Shown here piece after piece: positions 14,638 through 21,893 of a DNA stretch of 24,148 nucleotides. The notes beneath the pieces are model-generated. The model saw nothing but the letters and a program-made list of their open reading frames with translations. It was not told the origin of the DNA and searched no databases. The translations under genes were made by a program, and so were the position numbers. The DNA is from an uncultured Moraxella sp. (GTDB taxonomy: Bacteria > Pseudomonadota > Gammaproteobacteria > Pseudomonadales > Moraxellaceae), in the NCBI GenBank assembly GCA_937975585.1, contig CALJUC010000108.1, positions 1-24,148 of the forward strand, written 5' to 3'. Positions within the stretch are counted from its first letter, which is position 1; every line of letters starts with the position of its first letter.

Positions 14638-16322
14638 TCTATCTGGCTGTTGGTTGGTCTATCTTGCAAGCTACGATGTAGCCATAGCTGAATCATATTA
14701 TCGAGCGCTTCAGGTTTGTACGGTTTGGTACAACAATCTTGCATCCCTGCCTTTAAGTACACTTCTTTATCACCATGGGTCGCATGCGCTGTCACGGCAA
14801 TAATGGGTGGCACGTTGGCGAAACGCTGTTTTAGCAGCTGTGTAGCTTTAACCCCATCCATAATGGGCATTTGATGGTCCATCAATATAAGTTGGTATTT
14901 TTCTGGCTGCTGACTAAATAACGTCACTGCCTCTTGTCCATCTTTAGCACGATCTAGGCTATAGCCGTATTTTTTAAGCGTTTTGATAGCAACCATGGCG
15001 TTGAGCTCATTGTCTTCAGCCAACAAGATATGTGCTTTTAGTCGCGTTGGGGTTTGCTCGACGGCTTGGTTTGCATTAGCGGACGTTACCCCATCGTTTG
15101 GCATCAGCAATGGCAATTGTAAAGTAAATGTGGTGCCGACATTGGGTTGACTCGATACCAATAGCTGCCCGCCTAATCCTTTGGCCATGGAATAACAGAC
15201 GGACAACCCTAAGCCATATCCGGCATACAATCGATGTAGCCATTCATTAGCATGCTCATAGGCCTCAAACATGACGGCCTGCACACGGTTACTTAGCCCT
15301 TTACCGCTATCGCTCACCGATAAATTAAAATACTCATCATCACTATTGATACTCACCAAAACATAGGAATCTTCTGGCGTCAACTGAATGGCATTTTGTA
15401 CTAGCTTTGCCACAATTTGGCGCACTCGCATGGCATCTGTGACAATATCCTGTGGCACCATTGGCGGATAATCGAGCAGCAAACGTATTTGTTTTTCATC
15501 GGCCAGGCCGCTAAAACCTGCGAACACCTGCTCACATAATAACTTGATATCGACCGTTTGATGATTAAATGCCGCTTGGCCGGATTGGATTTTTGACCAA
15601 TCCAAAATGTCATGCATGATATTCATTAAATACGTATTGGCATTTTTCAGTTGATTGACATACTGTTGCTGCTCAGCCGTTAAATCGGTATGCGATAATA
15701 AATCCAACATACCAATAATGCCATTCATCGGCGTGCGAATTTCGTGACTAATATTGGCCAAAAAAGTCGATTTGGTTTCGTTGGCTTTAAGTGCCAGTTG
15801 GCGTTGGCGGCGCAACTCTAACGCATCACTGATAATGCCTGAAAAGTGCTGCAATATCTGTAACTTTTGCGCATCACATGTGGCTCTTGGCGTGGTGTCT
15901 AGCACACATAGCGCACCAATTGCTAAGTGCTGACCTTCCACATTTTTTGCCAAAATCGGAACACCTGCATAAAAGCGTATTTTTGGCCCAGCGACCACGA
16001 AGGGATGATTAGCAAAGATATCGCTTTTTAAGGTATCGGGGATAATCACTGGTTTTGCTGTCATCACCGTATAATGACAAAAGGTCAACGCATCGAGTTT
16101 GAATGAAGCATCGATACCAATGGCAGATTTGATAAATGGATCGTCGTTACCGATAAAAGTAATGGCAACCATTGGCGTGTTAAAGTAAATCTTTACCAGC
16201 TCGCTAATACGATCAAATGAGACCTCACAGTCGCTATGCATAATGTCATAGCTTTCGAGCAGTGTCAGCCGCTCTAGCTCAGTAGCCGTATCGTTAGATA
16301 GTACAAAATCAGTACTGTTCAT
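14631..16322 (-). CDS. Cytosolic hybrid sensor histidine kinase: GAF, HisKA, HATPase, receiver
   Basis: The 563-residue protein has a GAF domain (about 15-170, with the ERLTLLESYDI start common to light- or redox-type GAF modules). A dimerisation domain follows with the phospho-acceptor His193 in FLANISHEIRTPMNGI. The ATPase domain has N-box Asn310, DSGKG at 338-342 and GYGLGLS at 368-374. A C-terminal receiver has the acidic pair Glu436-Asp437, phospho-acceptor Asp482 in LILMDHQMPIMDG, and Lys533. There is no membrane segment, so it senses something inside the cell. No Hpt protein or response regulator is encoded nearby, so it needs a distant partner. It may control the adjacent old yellow enzyme gene, but that is a guess from position. 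Confidence 0.93.
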   Translation of the reverse strand: MNSTDFVLSNDTATELERLTLLESYDIMHSDCEVSFDRISELVKIYFNTPMVAITFIGNDDPFIKSAIGIDASFKLDALTFCHYTVMTAKPVIIPDTLKSDIFANHPFVVAGPKIRFYAGVPILAKNVEGQHLAIGALCVLDTTPRATCDAQKLQILQHFSGIISDALELRRQRQLALKANETKSTFLANISHEIRTPMNGIIGMLDLLSHTDLTAEQQQYVNQLKNANTYLMNIMHDILDWSKIQSGQAAFNHQTVDIKLLCEQVFAGFSGLADEKQIRLLLDYPPMVPQDIVTDAMRVRQIVAKLVQNAIQLTPEDSYVLVSINSDDEYFNLSVSDSGKGLSNRVQAVMFEAYEHANEWLHRLYAGYGLGLSVCYSMAKGLGGQLLVSSQPNVGTTFTLQLPLLMPNDGVTSANANQAVEQTPTRLKAHILLAEDNELNAMVAIKTLKKYGYSLDRAKDGQEAVTLFSQQPEKYQLILMDHQMPIMDGVKATQLLKQRFANVPPIIAVTAHATHGDKEVYLKAGMQDCCTKPYKPEALDNMIQLWLHRSLQDRPTNSQIDY

Positions 16323-16529
16323 AAATTCCCATTAAATAACTAGCCCAAGTTTTATGACCAACCTTTAACATGACGTCTTGTCCGACTTATTTCTCACACT
16401 TAACCACTACCCATCTAGCAATCTAATGCACCGCTAGACGAAAAAATGATGACCACGTTTATAATCACCAAATACCCTAAAAGACAATTCTAAAAGACAG
16501 TCACCTTAACTCATCGCAACCACAAAAAA
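16323..16529. other. Non-coding gap between tcdA and the hybrid kinase gene
   Basis: This region should hold the promoter of the kinase gene. It contains a direct repeat CTAAAAGACA at 16477-16486 and 16490-16499 (13-base period) and a small dyad TCTAGC / GCTAGA at 16414-16438. No gene or RNA is recognisable. Confidence 0.5.
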
Positions 16530-16560
16530 CTAAGCACTATCTTATGCCAATACTGCTTAG
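16524..16560 (-). terminator. Terminator of tcdA
   Basis: CTAAGCA (16530-16536) pairs with TGCTTAG (16554-16560), extended inward by TAT/ATA after one mismatch. On the minus strand six T residues follow (16529-16524). It lies about 37 bases past the stop codon. Confidence 0.75.
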
Positions 16561-16596
16561 CAATGCGTTAATCAACCGGCCTTTTTATCTTTTTCG

Positions 16597-17376
16597 TTAG
16601 AGTTTAAGCGCTTCAGCAACCATTGTCATCCCTACCACAGATGTAACAACCACTGCCGAACCATACCCACCACAGTGTAAACCGCCTGTTTGACAACTAT
16701 TGTCAACAATGGGTGGCTGGGTCGAGTAAACACACTTAATCCCAAACTTATCTTTCAATTCTCGATTGATACCATGGTCTTGGCGCAAGCGTTGGCGTAA
16801 TTTTGCTAGCAATGGATCTTGATACGTGTCTTTTAAATCACTCACTTGAATAGCCGTTGGGTCAGTCTTACCCCCCGCTCCACCGGACATAATTAGCTTG
16901 AGTTTATTAAAACGACAATGTAAGGCAATCGCCAATTTCGCTTTCATATCATCAACACAGTCTAAAATGACCACGTGCTGATTTTTCTGTTTTAACGCTG
17001 TCACTTGCGCTCGATTTGGTAACAAATCTCTTACATTATCAGCATCCAAAAAAGTATCTTGCAAGTGCAAGCTGACATGAGGATTGATTTGGCGGATACG
17101 CTCAGCCATTACCTCAATTTTGCTTTTTCCAAAATTCTCGTCCAAAGCCGGCAACTGTCTATTAACGTTCGAAGCGACCAAGATATCCATGTCGATTAAG
17201 GTGATTTCACCGACACCAGTACGCGCAAGCCCTTCTGCAGCCCAACTTCCGACACCGCCCACCCCAATTATATACACATGTAATTGCTCAAATTTGGCAA
17301 ATTTTGTCTCGCTGTACAACCGTTTGGTGCCGGAAAACCGCCTCTCATACTGTTTTTCATCATGTTCAGATTGCAT
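16597..17376 (-). CDS. tcdA: tRNA threonylcarbamoyladenosine dehydratase TcdA
   Basis: This 259-residue protein is an E1-like enzyme that uses ATP to cyclise t6A37 of tRNA to ct6A. The start ERRFSGTKRLYSETKFAKF (11-29) is characteristic. The Rossmann ATP site is IIGVGGVGSWAAEGLAR (36-52), with Asp62 and Asp64 in LIDMD. NVNRQ at 70-74 contains the Arg that contacts ATP. The conserved C-terminal segment SCQTGGLHCGGYGSA completes the match. Length fits E. coli TcdA (CsdL). The ribosome binding site is poor. A minus-strand TACAAT at 17435-17430 may be the -10 box. Upstream, an inverted repeat TTTTCCAC / GTGGAAAA (17445-17479) separates it from tatD. Confidence 0.94.
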   Translation of the reverse strand: MQSEHDEKQYERRFSGTKRLYSETKFAKFEQLHVYIIGVGGVGSWAAEGLARTGVGEITLIDMDILVASNVNRQLPALDENFGKSKIEVMAERIRQINPHVSLHLQDTFLDADNVRDLLPNRAQVTALKQKNQHVVILDCVDDMKAKLAIALHCRFNKLKLIMSGGAGGKTDPTAIQVSDLKDTYQDPLLAKLRQRLRQDHGINRELKDKFGIKCVYSTQPPIVDNSCQTGGLHCGGYGSAVVVTSVVGMTMVAEALKL

Positions 17377-17444
17377 TTGTTTAATAACCCATTCGTAGAT
17401 TTTGCTATAGCTCTAATAATAATACGCGAAATATTGTACCGCGC

Positions 17445-17479
17445 TTTTCCACGATTATTTTACCTAAAGGTGTGGAAAA
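17445..17479. repeat. Inverted repeat upstream of tcdA
   Basis: TTTTCCAC (17445-17452) and GTGGAAAA (17472-17479) form an 8-bp dyad, with a smaller ACCT-AA-AGGT dyad inside (17462-17471). On the minus strand it is downstream of tatD and just upstream of the tcdA -10 candidate. No T-run follows, so it is a weak terminator or a regulator site. Confidence 0.5.
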
Positions 17480-17548
17480 ATGCTTAATTACCCAATACTT
17501 AATTTTAAATTTCTTATCACAAAATAGATATTGATAGAAATTAATTAA

Positions 17549-18391
17549 TTAAAAATCAAACAGTCGTGTACTATTTTTCCATAACATTTTTGACAAAGAG
17601 TCAACATCTATTTGTAATAAATCTGCCAATCCTTGTAACACAATTGGCAGATTTGCCGGTACATTTCTTCGACTATCGAGCGTGTTGTCATTGGTTTGAC
17701 AAGACAGTGGCATCATATCAGGACAGTCAGTTTCAATCACCAAGCTTTCTAGCCCCACTGTTTTGACCAATTCGGTTATGGTATTACGCAGTTTTTTGGC
17801 ATTCGGGTTAGTGACCTGACCGGTTACCCCAATTTTAAAGCCCAAATCCACCAAAGCCTTGGCCTCTTGGATACCGCCACTAAAACTATGCGCAATACCA
17901 CCATTTTGGAATTTTTGCTGTTTCAAAATCCTTAAGGTATCGGCATGCGCACGGCGAATATGTAAAAGTACAGGCAGTTGATACTGCGTTGCTAACTCAA
18001 GCTGTTGGATAAAAAAGTCTTGCTGCTTGGCGACATTGTGAGGTAGTTTCATCTCGTCACTAAAGGTATCTAGTCCGATTTCACCAATCGCCACGGAGGG
18101 ATAGCGTTGAATAAACTGCTCAAGTTTAACCAAGTCGTTGGTTACTTGCTCGGTGATATAAAACGGATGTAAACCAAAGGCTAAATGCGCTGTTGGACTG
18201 GGTTTACCAGACTCAATCAAGCCTTGCATCTGTTGTTGACAGGCTACCATTTGCGCAAAATACTTTGCCAAGTAGCCAATCAAGACAATATGCTTTACCC
18301 CACGCTGGTATGCAAGTGCAGACTGCTCGGCACGGTCATGGTCAAACATATCGATGTCAAAATGGGTATGGGTATCGATAAGCTGTAGCAT
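17549..18391 (-). CDS. TatD-family metal-dependent hydrolase
   Basis: The 280-residue protein has the TatD amidohydrolase barrel. All metal ligands are present: His8 and His10 in DTHTH, Glu104 in GEIGLD, His144 in LLHIRRA, His168 in AHSFSG and Asp222 in ETDCPD. TatD-type enzymes are metal-dependent DNases or exonucleases; the E. coli set is TatD, YcfH and YjjV. It seems closest to the YjjV-type branch, but I would not fix the subfamily by eye. Its ATG directly follows the stop codon of the DUF3298 gene (TAAATG), so the two are co-transcribed and translationally coupled. Confidence 0.9.
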   Translation of the reverse strand: MLQLIDTHTHFDIDMFDHDRAEQSALAYQRGVKHIVLIGYLAKYFAQMVACQQQMQGLIESGKPSPTAHLAFGLHPFYITEQVTNDLVKLEQFIQRYPSVAIGEIGLDTFSDEMKLPHNVAKQQDFFIQQLELATQYQLPVLLHIRRAHADTLRILKQQKFQNGGIAHSFSGGIQEAKALVDLGFKIGVTGQVTNPNAKKLRNTITELVKTVGLESLVIETDCPDMMPLSCQTNDNTLDSRRNVPANLPIVLQGLADLLQIDVDSLSKMLWKNSTRLFDF

Positions 18392-19216
18392 TTAAGGTAA
18401 GTAATCCGCTTTAATCAGGTTGGTCAATTGCGCATACGGAATCGTAAATTCTGGCATACCCATCACATAAGGCGTGATTTCATAGGGCTGGTACAAAAAC
18501 GTTAAGCCGCGATTGGTAAAAGTGACATTATCAGTCAAAAAGAACGTCCACATATCCTTCATCTCATCCGGATTCATGTTATTTTTTTTGAGATATGCTT
18601 GGTACTGTGCTTTTACCAATTCTTCTAACGCAGGTCTCTGGTTGGCAATGACGATATCATTGAGGGTTATTTGACGCTTTTTTTGCATATCAAATAGATA
18701 AAAATGCGTCCAGTGCATCCCGTGCGCACCGCCTAGATACTGCTCGCTGGTTATCGCAAACAGTTCTAAATCATTGCCATTGCTTAACGTTTTATGCCCC
18801 AAATAGCTAGGTTCAACCGAAACGGCGTAGTTTAAATCTGAGCTTGTTTGTTTTCTAAATTCCAGATTGGACTTTACTAATTCACTAATGGCAAAATCGA
18901 ACTGCTTGGTTAACTGTGTCGTGCTCGGTTGGGCGATTGCTTTAAATGCCTGCCAACGCTTGGCAGTTGGGCTGTCATCTTGATCATTAATCGCTAAATT
19001 ACTCACGACCGCTTTGTTGATAATGGTATCAAGCCAGACATGACCGGTATCCACTAACTGATAACGAATCTCTGGGCACTTATCACCACATTGATGATAG
19101 TAATCCTGTGTTTCTAACGATTTATCTGCCACCATAAACGTATTGGCATAACTGACGGACGCCCCACTGATTAGCATAAGTGCTAAAGCAACTTTTAAGG
19201 GTTTTATTTGGTTCAT
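18392..19216 (-). CDS. Periplasmic DUF3298-domain protein
   Basis: This 274-residue protein starts with a Sec signal peptide (Lys5, Lys8, hydrophobic 9-22, likely cleavage after SYA at 24), so it should be periplasmic. Two cysteines, Cys43 and Cys47 (HQCGDKCPE), follow and could form a small disulfide loop. The C-terminal part has FLYQPYEITPYVMGMPEF and TIPYAQL, the hallmark of DUF3298, found with DUF4163 in RsiV-type lysozyme-binding anti-sigma factors. There is no transmembrane or cytoplasmic anti-sigma part here. Related proteins bind lysozyme, but that is not shown for this one. The stop codon abuts the tatD start. The leader has a tandem 13-base repeat carrying two AGGT ribosome-binding sequences. 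Confidence 0.8.
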   Translation of the reverse strand: MNQIKPLKVALALMLISGASVSYANTFMVADKSLETQDYYHQCGDKCPEIRYQLVDTGHVWLDTIINKAVVSNLAINDQDDSPTAKRWQAFKAIAQPSTTQLTKQFDFAISELVKSNLEFRKQTSSDLNYAVSVEPSYLGHKTLSNGNDLELFAITSEQYLGGAHGMHWTHFYLFDMQKKRQITLNDIVIANQRPALEELVKAQYQAYLKKNNMNPDEMKDMWTFFLTDNVTFTNRGLTFLYQPYEITPYVMGMPEFTIPYAQLTNLIKADYLP

Positions 19217-19220
19217 GTTC

Positions 19221-19246
19221 TTTACCTATTAGCTTTACCTGTTAGC
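19221..19246. repeat. Tandem 13-base repeat in the DUF3298 ribosome-binding region
   Basis: TTTACCTATTAGC (19221-19233) is followed at once by TTTACCTGTTAGC (19234-19246), differing at one base. On the minus strand each copy supplies an AGGTAAA sequence, so the ribosome binding site is duplicated just upstream of the ATG at 19216. Confidence 0.75.
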
Positions 19247-19268
19247 TTTTTTAGTCAGCTTGATTATT

Positions 19269-19439
19269 CTATTGGTTAGACTTGTCGTTTAAACCATTTG
19301 CATTAGTCGCATGGTTATCCTGATAATTGGATGGCTTACGATAAACGTTAGTGTCATCAGCGTTACGACTACTGCGCTTTGGAATCATCAGTAATGCAAC
19401 CGCTGCAATCGTAAGTTTAATAAATTGAGATTTCATCAT
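19269..19439 (-). CDS. Small membrane protein of 56 codons, paralogue of its upstream neighbour
   Basis: A short frame starts with two consecutive ATG codons (19439-19434) and ends at a TAG at 19271-19269. The product begins MMKSQFIKLTIAAVALLMIP, a single membrane helix or uncleaved signal, followed by basic KRSSR and a polar, Asn/Asp-rich tail ending DKSNQ. The layout (short Asn/Ser/Gln start, -IKL- helix, KR/KNR step, long hydrophilic tail) repeats that of the 80-residue protein just upstream (SNLIKLGILGAAMYMLKNRN). That similarity between neighbours is my main evidence that it is real; the ribosome binding site is poor. It is 52 bases before the DUF3298 gene on the same strand and could share its transcript. 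Function unknown. Confidence 0.6.
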   Translation of the reverse strand: MMKSQFIKLTIAAVALLMIPKRSSRNADDTNVYRKPSNYQDNHATNANGLNDKSNQ

Positions 19440-19496
19440 AATATTCAACTATATATACATAGATTCTTTATAATAAATGACTCGTTATCTATCAGT

Positions 19497-19528
19497 AAAA
19501 AACCCATTAACCATACTTGGTTAATGGG
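19497..19528 (-). terminator. Terminator of the 80-residue membrane protein gene
   Basis: CCCATTAACCA (19503-19513) pairs perfectly with TGGTTAATGGG (19518-19528) around a four-base loop. On the minus strand six T residues follow. It sits about 70 bases past the stop codon and separates this gene from its shorter paralogue. Confidence 0.9.
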
Positions 19529-19597
19529 CATAACTTTTTGATTAAGTACTAGACTAATAATTTATAGTTATATCAAAATCCAATTATTAGGCTTGTA

Positions 19598-19840
19598 TTA
19601 GGCTTGTCGACCTAATACTTTTTCTGCCAACTGTTTACCCAAGGTAAATGGGGTCATCTTTTGGCTATCATTTGCTGTTGGAGTGTCATCTTCTTGATTG
19701 GCCGTCTGTTGGTTATCACTGGCATTTTGATTCGTAATTTTCGCAGGCGATTTATTGCGATTTTTTAGCATGTACATCGCTGCGCCCAATATACCCAATT
19801 TAATCAAGTTTGATTTGTTTACACCGTTTGGAAATTGCAT
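19598..19840 (-). CDS. Small single-helix membrane protein of 80 residues
   Basis: The frame can open at 19858, but the internal ATG at 19840 is preceded by GAGG at five-base spacing, so I choose it (80 residues instead of 86). It starts MQFPNGVNKSNLIKLGILG and has one membrane helix at about residues 11-25. A basic KNRNKS step follows, then a long hydrophilic stretch rich in Asn, Gln, Thr and Asp, and an amphipathic end (LGKQLAEKVLGRQ). I do not recognise a named family. The short gene downstream encodes a similar but smaller protein. It has its own terminator. A role in the envelope is a guess. Confidence 0.7.
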   Translation of the reverse strand: MQFPNGVNKSNLIKLGILGAAMYMLKNRNKSPAKITNQNASDNQQTANQEDDTPTANDSQKMTPFTLGKQLAEKVLGRQA

Positions 19841-19997
19841 AATATCCTCGCTTGTCATTATTTACAATTAATACATGTTGTTGTTATGAGTGGCTTCATT
19901 GTAACGTGATAAATAGCGACTGACTATGCGTTTTGGGTTAAACTCTGTATGCTTTCAGGTAATAGGGTTAACGTTTGGTAATAAAATCCTTCCAACA

Positions 19998-20027
19998 AAA
20001 AACCACCGTAACAAGACGGTGGTTTTT
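19998..20027 (-). terminator. Terminator of prfC
   Basis: AAAAACCACCGT (19998-20009) pairs perfectly with ACGGTGGTTTTT (20016-20027) around a six-base loop, 30 bases past the prfC stop on the minus strand. Confidence 0.92.
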
Positions 20028-20056
20028 GCTAATATCATGATTTGTTGATACGTGAT

Positions 20057-21643
20057 TTAGTGTTCGCGTGTTGCGCGGAATTGGATTTCTGGATAACGTT
20101 CTTCCATCAATCGTAGATTCACACGGCTTGGCGCAAGATAGGTCAAGTAGCCACCGCCATCAACAGATAGTTGGTCGTGGGCTTTTTTCTTAAACTTCTC
20201 AAACGTCACTTTGTCATCACAATGTACCCAACGCACGGTGGCGATACTGACCGGCTCAAAGGTACATTGTACTTTATACTCTTCAAGTAGACGGTGGGCA
20301 ACCACTTCAAACTGTAGTACACCGACCGCACCTAAAATCAAATCATTATTGATTTGTGGCATAAAGACCTGCGTCGCGCCCTCTTCTGAAAGCTGTTGCA
20401 AGCCTTTTTGTAGCTGCTTAGATTTAAGTGGGTCTTTTAAAATCACACGGCGGAATAATTCAGGGGCAAAATGCGGAATGCCAGTAAAGTTAAGCTTTTC
20501 GCCTTCAGTAAAACTATCCCCAATCTGAATGGTACCGTGATTATGCAAACCAATGATATCGCCCGCATAAGCTTCTTCTAATGCCTCGCGGTCACCGGCC
20601 AAGAAAGTTAAGGCATCAGAGATACGTACTTCTTTGCCAATACGCACATGGTTCATCTTCATGCCTTTTTCGTATTTGCCTGAGCATACACGCATGAATG
20701 CAATACGGTCACGGTGTTTTGGGTCCATATTGGCTTGGATTTTGAACACAAAGCCAGTAAATTTCTCTTCATCGGCTTTGACATCGCGCTCAACGGCATG
20801 GTGATCTTTTGGTGCTGGTGAATAGGCGACCAAGGTATCTAATACCATATTCACGCCAAAGTTACCCAGTGCCGTACCGAATAACACGGGGGTCTGCTTA
20901 CCGGTCAAAAACTCGTCCACATCCCAATCACTATTGGCCATTTGGGCAAGCTCTAGGCTTTCTTCAAACTCACGGAATGCGATTTCACCCACTTTGGCAC
21001 GCACATCTGGGTAGTCGTAACCGTCACGACTTTCAATTTCAATCAGCTCCGTGCCGTGACCTTTTTCATAAAAATACGTCTTGTCTTCAGCGATATGATA
21101 CACACCGACAAAGTCCTGACCCATACCAATCGGCCAAGTTAGCGGCACGCATTTGATTTTTAACACGCTTTCAATTTCGTCAAGTAGTGACAATGGGTCG
21201 CGGATTTCACGGTCAAGCTTGTTCACGAACGAGATAATCGGCGTATCACGCATACGACAGACTTCCATCAGCTTGATGGTACGTTCTTCGACCCCTTTCG
21301 CCCCGTCAATCACCATCAACGCACTATCCACCGCGGTTAAGGTACGATAAGTATCTTCCGAGAAGTCGGCGTGACCGGGGGTATCTAGTAGGTTGACCAT
21401 GTGATTGCTATACGGAAACTGCATCACCGAGGTGGTAATCGAAATACCACGCTCTTGCTCCATGCTCATCCAGTCTGAAGTAGCATGTTTGTCGGTTTTA
21501 CGCGACTTGACTTCACCGGCGCTTTGGATGGCTTTTCCCCATAACAGTAGCTTTTCGGTCATGGTGGTTTTACCCGCATCGGGGTGCGAGATGATAGCAA
21601 AGGTACGGCGTTTGGCGATTTCGGTTTGTAAGCTCATAGACAT
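20057..21643 (-). CDS. prfC: Peptide chain release factor 3 (RF3)
   Basis: RF3 is the translational GTPase that removes RF1 and RF2 from the ribosome after peptide release. The G domain shows SHPDAGKT (19-26), RGISITTSVMQF in switch I, DTPGH at 87-91, and NKLDRE for guanine recognition. The later part matches RF3 closely, including NMDPKHRDR and the C-terminal RYPEIQFRATREH. The frame can be extended to a GTG at 21718, but I choose the ATG at 21643. It gives 528 residues against 529 in E. coli, aligns the AKRRTFAIISHPDAGKT start, and leaves TACAAT (minus strand, 21674-21669) as a promoter element. No strong ribosome binding site precedes either ATG (21643 or 21637), so the exact start is uncertain by two codons. 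Confidence 0.95.
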   Translation of the reverse strand: MSMSLQTEIAKRRTFAIISHPDAGKTTMTEKLLLWGKAIQSAGEVKSRKTDKHATSDWMSMEQERGISITTSVMQFPYSNHMVNLLDTPGHADFSEDTYRTLTAVDSALMVIDGAKGVEERTIKLMEVCRMRDTPIISFVNKLDREIRDPLSLLDEIESVLKIKCVPLTWPIGMGQDFVGVYHIAEDKTYFYEKGHGTELIEIESRDGYDYPDVRAKVGEIAFREFEESLELAQMANSDWDVDEFLTGKQTPVLFGTALGNFGVNMVLDTLVAYSPAPKDHHAVERDVKADEEKFTGFVFKIQANMDPKHRDRIAFMRVCSGKYEKGMKMNHVRIGKEVRISDALTFLAGDREALEEAYAGDIIGLHNHGTIQIGDSFTEGEKLNFTGIPHFAPELFRRVILKDPLKSKQLQKGLQQLSEEGATQVFMPQINNDLILGAVGVLQFEVVAHRLLEEYKVQCTFEPVSIATVRWVHCDDKVTFEKFKKKAHDQLSVDGGGYLTYLAPSRVNLRLMEERYPEIQFRATREH

Positions 21644-21819
21644 AAAGTTGGCAAAAAAATGATGGCGTATTGTAGCCGATTTCACCAAATTTTGCGATGA
21701 CTTTGGCAGCCTGCTCACGGGAAAAACCGAGGTAAGTTATCGCCACAAATCAGAACATCTTTTTGATGGCATTTTGCCAAACGTTCAGCTTACAATAGCT
21801 GCTATCTTTGCCTACCTTT

Positions 21820-21849
21820 AAGCATTGACGTTGTTCAACATCAATGCTT
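21820..21849. repeat. Strong hairpin between prfC and the PerM-family gene
   Basis: AAGCATTGA (21820-21828) pairs with TCAATGCTT (21841-21849), and inside it GTTG pairs with CAAC across TT, with one mismatch between. The nearly continuous stem is followed on the plus strand only by a short TTTTAAAA. It lies 45-75 bases upstream of the PerM-family start codon. Confidence 0.7.
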
Positions 21850-21893
21850 TTAAAACCTGATGCCTTTTATAAAATTATAGACCCATTACAATT

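Noticed and set aside
20211..21662. Several plus-strand frames opposite prfC
   Set aside because: Shadows of the highly conserved RF3 gene.
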